A stretch of DNA of 5,786 nucleotides from Rhodoferax sp. OV413 (GTDB lineage: Bacteria > Pseudomonadota > Gammaproteobacteria > Burkholderiales > Burkholderiaceae_C), in assembly GCA_945861195.1 (NCBI GenBank), contig CAMATS010000166.1, positions 1 to 5,786 of the forward strand, given 5' to 3'. Each line of letters opens with the position of its first letter. Within the stretch, counting starts at the first letter, position 1. The notes beneath the pieces are model-generated. The model had not been told where the DNA came from and made no database searches. It worked only from the letters and a program-made list of their open reading frames with translations. Below are positions 1-5,584 of the stretch, piece by piece. Position numbers and translations under genes: made by a program.

Positions 1-600
1 AATTTTTGTTCAAACTTTGCCGAGTCCGGCGGCTTTGTGCGCAGCCGACCGGGGCTGCCATGTCCGGATGTGCAGCTGCATTTTTCTCGCGGACAGGGCC
101 TTGATCACGGCCGTACCAAGCCGCCTGGCCACGGCTATGGCTTACATGCCTGCTTGCTGCGCCCGCAGTCCCGTGGCCGGGTGGGTTTGCACAGCGCAAA
201 TGCCCAGGACCCGCCCTTGATTGACCCCCAATTTTTAAGTCATGCTGACGACCTGGCAGGTATGGTTCGCGCTTACCAGGTGTGCCGCTCGATTCTGGAT
301 GCCCCGGCCTTTGCCAAGCTGCGCGGCAAACCGAATCGGCAGGAACCAGACCCCGACGATATTGCCGGAGTCGAGCAATTTTTGCGCGATCACAGCGACA
401 CGATTTACCACCCGGTCGGAAGCTGTCGAATGGGCAGTGATTCAGCGTCTGTCACTGACCTGGCATTGCGTGTGCGGGGCGTCGACCGCCTGCGCGTAGT
501 AGACGCCTCCATCATGCCCACGCTGGTAGGTGGCAACACCAATGCGCCGACCTACATGATTGCTGAAAAAGCCGCCGACATGATGCGCCGGCAAACATGA
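1..600 (+). CDS. GMC-family FAD-dependent oxidoreductase (alcohol/choline dehydrogenase-like), C-terminal part
   Basis: The frame is open from the left edge to TGA at 598-600, so this is the last 199 residues of a gene that begins outside the window. A GTG at 37 is internal, because family-typical sequence (SNFAESGGF, residues 4-12) precedes it. GMC enzymes are flavoproteins of about 530-560 residues that oxidise alcohols, choline or sugars. The C-terminal hallmarks are present: LLRPQSRGRVGL near residues 65-76, IDPQFL near 87-92, YHPVGSCRMG at 136-145 and NTNAPTYMIAEKAADM at 179-194. The presumed catalytic pair is His137 and Asn181, 44 residues apart, the same spacing as His466/Asn510 of choline oxidase. 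The FAD-binding Rossmann half is outside the window and the substrate cannot be told from this part. The C-terminus looks intact. A likely terminator follows at 683-700. The family assignment is secure; the specific enzyme is not. Confidence 0.93.
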   Translation, partial: NFCSNFAESGGFVRSRPGLPCPDVQLHFSRGQGLDHGRTKPPGHGYGLHACLLRPQSRGRVGLHSANAQDPPLIDPQFLSHADDLAGMVRAYQVCRSILDAPAFAKLRGKPNRQEPDPDDIAGVEQFLRDHSDTIYHPVGSCRMGSDSASVTDLALRVRGVDRLRVVDASIMPTLVGGNTNAPTYMIAEKAADMMRRQT

Positions 601-682
601 AGCCCAATCGGTGCGCAACAAAGCATAGGCAGCGCTTGGACACCCCCTGCAAATCCAGGCAGGCATGTTGACCATGCACCGC

Positions 683-700
683 GAGCCGGGCGGCTTTTTT
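683..700 (+). terminator. Probable intrinsic terminator after the GMC gene
   Basis: AGCC (684-687) pairs with GGCT (692-695) around a GGGC loop, with a possible extra G-U pair at 683/696. A run of six T follows at 695-700. The stem is short, so efficiency is uncertain. Its position, 83 nt after the GMC stop and before the transporter promoter region, suits a terminator. A second small hairpin (GCATG 663-667 / CATGC 673-677) lies just upstream. Apart from these two hairpins nothing else is seen between 601 and 700. Confidence 0.45.
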
Positions 701-724
701 GCAAACTGACAGTACCCGCCTGGG

Positions 725-730
725 GATAAT
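725..730 (+). promoter_or_regulatory. Candidate -10 box for the MFS transporter, possibly giving a leaderless mRNA
   Basis: GATAAT differs from the sigma-70 consensus TATAAT at one base and ends 6 nt before the ATG at 737, so transcription would start at or next to the start codon. No good -35 hexamer sits at 16-18 nt: TTGCAA at 699-704 would need a 20-nt spacer and CTGACA at 706-711 only 13. The alternative reading is that GGGGA at 722-726 is a weak ribosome binding site 10 nt from the ATG. Both are inference from sequence alone. Confidence 0.35.
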
Positions 731-736
731 CGAGCC

Positions 737-1942
737 ATGAACAACGGCCTGCGCTACAACCCCCGGCTGGTGGGCAGCTTGTCGGTGGCGCAGCTGATCA
801 GCTGGGGCAGTACTTTTTATTTGTTTGCCCTGCTGATGGCGCCGCTCGAGCAGGCCCTGGGCCTGAGCCGCGCCGAGTCGTCTGTGGCCTTCAGCCTGGC
901 GCTGTTGGTCGAAGGGCTGATGGCCTACCCGGTGGGGCGCTGGATTGACCGGGGCCACGAGCGCCTGGTGATGAGCGCAGGCTCTTTGCTGGCCGCACTG
1001 AGCCTGTTGCTGCTCAGCTTGGCGCAGGGGCTGCTTGGCTTGTATCTGGCCTGGGCGGGATTGGGTGCTGCCATGGCGGCCATGTTGTACACGCCGGTGT
1101 TTGCGGTGGTGACGCGCCGCTACCCCAGCGATTTTCGACGCGCCATCATCACCATGACCTTTCTGGGTGGCCTGGCCAGCACGGTGTTCATTCCCCTGAT
1201 CGCTTGGCTCATGGCCAACTGGGGTTGGCGCACAGCGGTGCAGGTGCTCGCGGCCCTGCACTTGTTGGTCTGTCTGCCAGTCCATGCACTGGCACTGCGC
1301 GCGGCCCCCGGCCCCAGCACCACCGGCCCGCTGCGTGACGGGAACAGTGACACGCTGGGGCAGCATGTACGCAGCCCCAGGTTTGTGCTGATCGGGATTT
1401 TTTTGACGCTGATGATGGCGATCACGGTGGCCATGCCGGCGCACATGGTGAGCCTGTTGCGTGAGCAGGGCATGAGCGAGGCCTGGGCGATTGCACTGCC
1501 GGCAAGCATTGGTGTGGTCCAGGTAGCGGGCCGCTTGCTGATGTATTTTTTTGAGCATCACCTGGACGTGCACCGCGCCAACCGGCTCATTCTGCTGCTG
1601 CTGCCCCTGAGCCTGCTGGTCTTGCTGGCCGCACCCCTGCTGTCGGGCTGGCAGCTCGAGGTGATGCTGTTGTTTGTGCTGCTGTGGGGTATGGGCAATG
1701 GCATGATGACCATCGTCAAGGGAACCGCCATGGCGCTTTATGTCAGCCAGGCGCATGTGGCTTCGCTCAACGGTGCACTGGGTCTCCCGCTGGCCCTGTC
1801 CAGGGCCGCTGCGCCGCTGCTCTTGGGGCTGCTGTGGTCGCCGGCTGGGGGCTACTCCACGGGCATCGTCACACTGCTGCTGGGCAGCCTGCTGGGGCTG
1901 GGCGCCTTCGTGCTGGCGCAGCGCCGTGCAGCGCTAGCCTGA
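737..1942 (+). CDS. Major facilitator superfamily (MFS) transporter, substrate unknown
   Basis: A 401-residue protein, the usual size for a 12-helix MFS carrier in the inner membrane. Long Leu/Ala/Gly-rich hydrophobic segments cover most of the chain. The N-terminal half is about residues 12-188, followed by a polar central loop at about 189-214 (RAAPGPSTTGPLRDGNSD), then the C-terminal half from about 215. The loop between helices 2 and 3 carries an MFS motif-A-like stretch, GRWIDRGHERLV (67-78), with the typical Gly67, Asp71 and Arg72. The start at 737 is preferred because the first helix (VAQLISWGSTFYLFALLM) begins shortly after it and no better start is seen. There is no strong Shine-Dalgarno sequence. 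The gene is alone on this strand between a likely upstream terminator and a convergent metH, whose end it overlaps by 9 nt. Nothing in the sequence identifies the substrate; drug, sugar or organic-acid export or import are all possible. No truncation or frameshift is seen. Confidence 0.9.
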   Translation: MNNGLRYNPRLVGSLSVAQLISWGSTFYLFALLMAPLEQALGLSRAESSVAFSLALLVEGLMAYPVGRWIDRGHERLVMSAGSLLAALSLLLLSLAQGLLGLYLAWAGLGAAMAAMLYTPVFAVVTRRYPSDFRRAIITMTFLGGLASTVFIPLIAWLMANWGWRTAVQVLAALHLLVCLPVHALALRAAPGPSTTGPLRDGNSDTLGQHVRSPRFVLIGIFLTLMMAITVAMPAHMVSLLREQGMSEAWAIALPASIGVVQVAGRLLMYFFEHHLDVHRANRLILLLLPLSLLVLLAAPLLSGWQLEVMLLFVLLWGMGNGMMTIVKGTAMALYVSQAHVASLNGALGLPLALSRAAAPLLLGLLWSPAGGYSTGIVTLLLGSLLGLGAFVLAQRRAALA

Positions 1943-4726
1943 CAAATTGGGGGCGAGCAGGCGCTGCAGTGAGCGCTCGTCCATTTGGCGCCGCTGGGCC
2001 AAAGCGCGTAACTGGTCGTCGCCAATCCGCCCGACATTGAAATAGCAACTCTGCGGATGCGCCAAATAAAACCCGCTGACGCTGGCTGCTGGGGTCATGG
2101 CCAGACTCTCGGTCAGGCCCATACCCACGTCAGCACATTGCAGCAGCTCAAACATGTCTTTTTTCACGCTGTGGTCTGGGCAGGCGGGATAGCCTGGCGC
2201 GGGCCGGATTCCCTGGTACTGCTCGTCGATCAGCGCCTCAATGGCCAGAGCTTCGTGCGCCGCGTAGCCCCACAGGTCGGTGCGTACCCGGTGGTGCAGA
2301 CACTCAGCAAAGGCCTCGGCGAGCCGGTCGGCCAGCGCTTTGAGCATGATGGCCGAGTAGTCGTCGTGGTCTTTCTCAAACCAGTCTGATTTTTTGTCGG
2401 CACCCACGCCGGCCGTAACCGCAAACAGGCCCAGGTAGTCGGGCGCCATGCCCTTGGGCGCTACAAAATCGGCCAGGCAGCGGCTTGGGCGTTGCAAGGC
2501 CTGACCGTCGGGGCCTGGCACCACTTGTTTTTCGGTTTGCTGGCGCAGGCCGTACCAGGTCAAGGCCACCTGGGTCCGGCTGTCATCGGTGTAGATTTCA
2601 ACGTCATCATCGTTGACCGAATTGGCCGGGTACAGCCCGAGCACCGCGTTGGCGCTGAGCCAGCGGCCCTCGATCAGCCGCTTGAGCATGCGTTGCCCGT
2701 CGGCGTAGACCCGTACTGCCTCGGTGCCGACGATATCGTCCTTCAGGATCTCGGGGAAAGGCCCGGCCAGATCCCAGGTCTGGAAGAACGGGCCCCAGTC
2801 AATGTAGCGGGCCAGCTCGGCCAGGTCGAAATTGCGAAACACCCGGCGCCCCAGAAATTTGGGCCGCTTCGGCGCGTAGCCGGCCCAGTCAATGGGTGTC
2901 TTGTTGGCGCGCGAACGCGCCAACGGCCACATGGGCGTCTGCTTTTTATTGGCGTGTTGTTCGCGCACCCGCTCCAAATCGGCCTTGAGCTCGGCGATGT
3001 ACTCACTGGCTTTGTCGCTGAGCAGGCTTTGCGCCACGTTCACACTGCGCGAGGCATCGGGCACGTAGACCACCGGACCCTCGTAATGGGGGGCAATCTT
3101 GACTGCGGTGTGCACCCGGCTGGTGGTGGCGCCGCCGATCAAGAGCGGAATTTTGCGCAGCCGAAAATGCGCATCTTTTTGCATTTCGCCCGCCACATAC
3201 TGCATCTCCTCCAGGCTGGGCGTGATCAGGCCCGAGAGCCCGATCATGTCGGCACCCTCCACCTTGGCCCGGGCCAGAATCTCATGGCAGGGCACCATCA
3301 CCCCCATGTTGACCACATCAAAGTTATTGCACTGCAGCACCACGGTCACAATATTTTTACCAATGTCGTGCACATCACCCTTGACCGTGGCGATCACGAT
3401 CTTGCCTTTGGTTCGCACATCGCGCCCGGCGGCCTCGTCCTGGCGTTTTTCTTCTTCGATGTAGGGGATCAGGTGGGCCACCGCCTGCTTCATCACCCGA
3501 GCGCTCTTGACCACTTGCGGTAAAAACATCTTGCCTTGGCCAAACAGATCACCGACGATATTCATGCCGGCCATCAGCGGCCCCTCAATCACTTCAAGCG
3601 GTCGGCCGCCGCGGGCCAAGACCTCTTGGTATGCCTCTTCGGTATCGGGGGTGATGAAGTCGGTGATGCCGTGAACCATGGCATGGCTCAGGCGCTGCGC
3701 CACACTAACCGGTCGCTCGGCACTGCCGCGCCACTCGAGTTTTCGGCTCTCGTCACGCGCTGCCCCCCGGGTAGATTCTGCGATCTCCACCAGCCGCTCG
3801 CCAGCGTCTGCCCGGCGGTTAAGCACCACGTCTTCAACCCGCTCGCGCAGTTCGGGCGCGAGCTCGTCATAGACCCCAATCATGCCGGCGTTGACGATGC
3901 CCATGTCCATGCCAGCCTGGATGGCATGGTAGAGAAACACGGTGTGGATCGCCTCGCGAACCGGATCATTGCCCCGGAAGCTGAAGCTCACATTCGAGAC
4001 CCCACCCGACACCTTGGCGCCAGGCAGGTTTTGCTTGATCCAGCGTGTGGCCTCGATGAAGTCGACCGCATAGTTGTTGTGTTCTTCGATGCCGGTGGCG
4101 ATGGCGAAGATATTGGGATCAAAAATAATGTCTTCTGGGGCGAAGTCGAGTTCCTCCACCAGTACCCGGTAGGCGCGCTGGCAGATCTCGATCTTGCGGG
4201 TGTAGGTGTCGGCCTGGCCTTTTTCGTCAAAGGCCATCACCACCGCTGCGGCGCCGTAGCGGCGCAGCAGCCGGGCCTGCTGTTTGAAGCTGTCCACCCC
4301 TTCTTTCATGCTGATCGAGTTGACCACCGCCTTGCCCTGCACGCAGCGCAGGCCAGCCTCAATCACGCTCCACTTGCTTGAGTCAATCATGATCGGCACC
4401 CGCGAGATGTCGGGTTCGCTGGCAATCAGGTTCAAAAAGCGCACCATGGCGGCCTGGCTGTCGAGCATCGCCTCGTCCATGTTGATGTCGATGATCTGGG
4501 CGCCGTTCTCCACTTGCTGGCGCGCCACCGACAGCGCCTGCTCGTACTCGCCATTGAGAATCATGCGGGCAAAGGCCTTGGAGCCAGTCACATTGGTGCG
4601 CTCGCCAATGTTCACAAAAGTGGCACGCGGGGCTTGGCCCGGCGTGTCATCGGTGCTTGGCATTGCGCCAATCAGCAGCGGCTCGAGGCCGGCCAGCTTC
4701 ATCGGGGGACAAATCAATTCAGACAT
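1934..4726 (-). CDS. metH: Cobalamin-dependent methionine synthase, large piece of a split MetH (folate, B12 and AdoMet-activation domains)
   Basis: A 930-residue protein matching E. coli MetH (1227 aa) from the folate domain to the C-terminus; the homocysteine domain is encoded separately at the right edge of the window. It transfers the methyl group of 5-methyltetrahydrofolate via cobalamin to homocysteine in the cytoplasm. Domains, numbered from the ATG at 4726: pterin-binding barrel about 37-300 (FVNIGERTNVTGS, IIDINMDEAMLD, VPIMIDSSKW); helical cap about 340-430; Rossmann B12 domain about 441-575 with the base-off signature DVHDIG (Asp451, His453 the lower cobalt ligand, Gly456), SGL at 498-500 and GGATTSR at 531-537; AdoMet reactivation domain about 630-927 with RPAPGYPACPDH (841-852) and TESLAM (872-877). 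All motifs look intact. ATG 4726 is chosen because AGGTGA (4737-4732) lies 5 nt upstream; an in-frame GTG at 4735 lies inside that ribosome binding site. The stop TAG (1936-1934) overlaps the end of the convergent transporter. Expression is predicted to be controlled by the SAH riboswitch just upstream. Confidence 0.97.
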   Translation of the reverse strand: MSELICPPMKLAGLEPLLIGAMPSTDDTPGQAPRATFVNIGERTNVTGSKAFARMILNGEYEQALSVARQQVENGAQIIDINMDEAMLDSQAAMVRFLNLIASEPDISRVPIMIDSSKWSVIEAGLRCVQGKAVVNSISMKEGVDSFKQQARLLRRYGAAAVVMAFDEKGQADTYTRKIEICQRAYRVLVEELDFAPEDIIFDPNIFAIATGIEEHNNYAVDFIEATRWIKQNLPGAKVSGGVSNVSFSFRGNDPVREAIHTVFLYHAIQAGMDMGIVNAGMIGVYDELAPELRERVEDVVLNRRADAGERLVEIAESTRGAARDESRKLEWRGSAERPVSVAQRLSHAMVHGITDFITPDTEEAYQEVLARGGRPLEVIEGPLMAGMNIVGDLFGQGKMFLPQVVKSARVMKQAVAHLIPYIEEEKRQDEAAGRDVRTKGKIVIATVKGDVHDIGKNIVTVVLQCNNFDVVNMGVMVPCHEILARAKVEGADMIGLSGLITPSLEEMQYVAGEMQKDAHFRLRKIPLLIGGATTSRVHTAVKIAPHYEGPVVYVPDASRSVNVAQSLLSDKASEYIAELKADLERVREQHANKKQTPMWPLARSRANKTPIDWAGYAPKRPKFLGRRVFRNFDLAELARYIDWGPFFQTWDLAGPFPEILKDDIVGTEAVRVYADGQRMLKRLIEGRWLSANAVLGLYPANSVNDDDVEIYTDDSRTQVALTWYGLRQQTEKQVVPGPDGQALQRPSRCLADFVAPKGMAPDYLGLFAVTAGVGADKKSDWFEKDHDDYSAIMLKALADRLAEAFAECLHHRVRTDLWGYAAHEALAIEALIDEQYQGIRPAPGYPACPDHSVKKDMFELLQCADVGMGLTESLAMTPAASVSGFYLAHPQSCYFNVGRIGDDQLRALAQRRQMDERSLQRLLAPNLSG

Positions 4727-4729
4727 GCA

Positions 4730-4759
4730 GCTCACCTGTAAAAAACCGGTCAGGTGAGC
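4730..4759 (-). promoter_or_regulatory. Ribosome-binding-site hairpin: expression platform of the SAH riboswitch
   Basis: On the minus strand GCTCACCTG (4759-4751) and CAGGTGAGC (4738-4730) form a perfect 9-bp stem around a 12-nt loop (4750-4739) that contains six T. The downstream arm contains the metH Shine-Dalgarno sequence AGGTGA, so the hairpin would block translation. Its upstream arm shares four bases (4759-4756) with the 3' strand of the aptamer pseudoknot, so the two structures exclude each other. Inferred logic: no SAH, hairpin forms, translation low; SAH bound, pseudoknot forms, ribosome site free, translation up. This agrees with the known gene-activating behaviour of the SAH riboswitch class. 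The T-run is inside the loop, not after a stem, so this does not look like a transcription terminator. Confidence 0.8.
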
Positions 4760-4818
4760 GTCGTTGAGGAGGATCCAAGCCTGCGCGGCCGCTTGGCCGC
4801 CTGCAACGCTCCTTGGAT
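4756..4818 (-). ncRNA. SAH (S-adenosylhomocysteine) riboswitch aptamer upstream of metH
   Basis: Read 5'-3' on the minus strand. P1 is ATCCAAG (4818-4812) paired with CTTGGAT (4779-4773), 7 bp. Directly after the first P1 strand comes GAGCGT (4811-4806), which pairs with ACGCTC (4761-4756) to form the pseudoknot. TGCAG (4805-4801) and GCAGG (4784-4780) flank P2, which is GCGGCC (4800-4795) and GGCCGC (4790-4785) with an AAGC loop. AACG (4765-4762) precedes the second pseudoknot strand. This layout, with the conserved GAGCG-TGCA, CAGG and AACG elements, is that of the SAH riboswitch (recalled as Rfam RF01057), known from beta- and gamma-proteobacteria ahead of ahcY, metH and related genes. Ligand binding raises expression of enzymes that clear SAH and homocysteine. 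The downstream gene here is the large metH piece, as expected. Confidence 0.92.
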
Positions 4819-4825
4819 GGCTGGC

Positions 4826-4831
4826 ATTTTA
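4826..4831 (-). promoter_or_regulatory. Candidate -10 box for the riboswitch-metH transcript
   Basis: TAAAAT on the minus strand (one mismatch to TATAAT) would place the transcription start at about 4819-4820, one or two bases before the first P1 base of the riboswitch. That fit is the main support. The leader would be about 93 nt. No convincing -35 hexamer is seen at 15-18 nt spacing, so the promoter may be weak or activator-dependent. Confidence 0.45.
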
Positions 4832-4906
4832 AGGCGCTTTGCGTCAGCGACCGGCGCAGCCAGTCGGCTATGCTTGCACGACCACCTTGTCGAATTTGAT
4901 CAAACC

Positions 4907-5524
4907 ATGCTAACCCTCTACTTTGCCCCCAACACCGCTGCCCTGGCCGTGCACATTGCCTTGCAAGAGTCAGGCGCGATTTACAACACGGTGCGCCTGA
5001 ACTTTGCGAGCAACGACCAAAAAGCGCCGCAGTACCTGGCCATCAATCCCAAGGCCCGTGTACCGGCCTTGCTGACCGAGCAGGGTGTGTTGACTGAAAC
5101 CCCCGCCATCCTGGCCTATATTGCGCAATGCTTCCCGGCGGCCAACTTGGCACCCAACGAGCCCTTTGGCTTTGCCCGAGCGCAGGCCTTCAACAACTAT
5201 TTGTGCGCCACCGTGCATGTGGCGCATGCCCACAGGGTCCGCGGTGCCCGCTGGACCGATGAGCCCGAAGTGGCCCAGGCCCTGACCAAAAAAGTAGCGC
5301 AAAACATGGCCGACTGCTTCGCCCTGATCGAGCACGACATGCTCACCGGGCCCTGGGTCATGGGCGCTTCATACAGCGTTTGTGATGCCTATTTGTTCAC
5401 TGTGTCGGGCTGGCTTGAAGGCGATGGCGTTGACATCGCAGGGTTTCCCGCGGTGCACGCACACCACCAAAGCATGTTGGCACGCCCTGCGGTACAAGCC
5501 GTGTTGGCGCTGCACCGCGCCTAG
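4907..5524 (+). CDS. Glutathione S-transferase family protein (soluble, beta-class-like fold)
   Basis: A 205-residue protein, the normal length for a cytosolic GST. The N-terminal thioredoxin-like domain spans about 1-78: MLTLYFAPN start, INPKARVPAL at 46-55 with the cis-proline Pro53, and TETPAILAYIA at 63-73, which gives the glutathione gamma-glutamyl contact normally read as E-S/T. The all-helical C-terminal domain is about 85-203, with HVAHAHRVRGARW (104-116), GPWVMG (148-153) and SVCDAYLF (157-164), the last being the conserved N-capping/hydrophobic-staple region with Asp160. The ATG at 4907 is chosen because the fold begins right there; the frame stays open back to a GTG at 4754, but that 51-residue extension has no family character and runs antisense through the riboswitch. 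No clear ribosome binding site is seen. Residue 11, where beta-class GSTs have catalytic Cys10, is Ala. The gene is divergent from metH and convergent with the small metH piece. The reaction is not predictable; detoxification or thiol chemistry is only a family-level guess. Confidence 0.9.
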   Translation: MLTLYFAPNTAALAVHIALQESGAIYNTVRLNFASNDQKAPQYLAINPKARVPALLTEQGVLTETPAILAYIAQCFPAANLAPNEPFGFARAQAFNNYLCATVHVAHAHRVRGARWTDEPEVAQALTKKVAQNMADCFALIEHDMLTGPWVMGASYSVCDAYLFTVSGWLEGDGVDIAGFPAVHAHHQSMLARPAVQAVLALHRA

Positions 5525-5540
5525 GGCTGGCACTTCGGCA

Positions 5541-5583
5541 GGCACGGCGCTCAGGCTGCGTGCCAAACCAGCTTCGGCCTGGT
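5541..5583. terminator. Hairpins between convergent genes, possible two-way terminator
   Basis: The 60-nt gap between the GST stop and the metH-small stop holds two hairpins. GGCACG (5541-5546) pairs with CGTGCC (5559-5564) around a 12-nt loop. ACCAGC (5567-5572) and GCCTGGT (5577-5583) pair with one bulged C around a TTCG tetraloop, a very stable loop type on the plus-strand RNA. Neither has a T-run on either strand, so a classic intrinsic terminator is not shown. They may act as RNA 3'-end stabilisers or work together with Rho. Confidence 0.3.
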
Positions 5584-5584
5584 G

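Noticed and set aside
37..600. GMC oxidoreductase as a complete 187-residue gene from GTG 37
   Set aside because: Conserved GMC sequence runs upstream of 37 in the same frame to the window edge and the FAD domain is missing, so this is a cut gene, not a short one.
512..1756. Long minus-strand open frame of 414 codons opposite the transporter
   Set aside because: Its translation is rich in Gln, His and Arg with no domain logic, typical of the antisense shadow of a GC-rich membrane-protein gene; the plus-strand MFS protein is clearly the real one.
2492..3523. Plus-strand open frame of 343 codons inside metH
   Set aside because: It is antisense to the conserved folate, B12 and linker regions of MetH and shows no recognisable domain; it is a shadow frame. 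The same holds for the frame at 3536-4381.
4739..4818. Intrinsic terminator as the riboswitch output, because of the six T on the minus strand
   Set aside because: No G+C stem ends directly before the T-run; the T-run is in the loop of the ribosome-site hairpin. Translational control fits better.
4756..4818. Cobalamin or SAM riboswitch, since the gene is B12-dependent methionine synthase
   Set aside because: The leader is too short for a cobalamin riboswitch and lacks its B12 box. The P1/P2/pseudoknot layout and conserved bases match the SAH class, not SAM-I or SAM-II.
4869..4874. TATGCT as a -10 box for the GST gene
   Set aside because: One or two bases from consensus, but the hexamer 17 nt upstream (AGCGAC) is not -35-like and TTGCGT at 4839-4844 is 24 nt away; too weak to list as a feature.
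4754..4906. 51-codon N-terminal extension of the GST from a GTG
   Set aside because: It would be read from the complement of the riboswitch, has no similarity to GST starts, and the thioredoxin-like fold begins exactly at the ATG at 4907.
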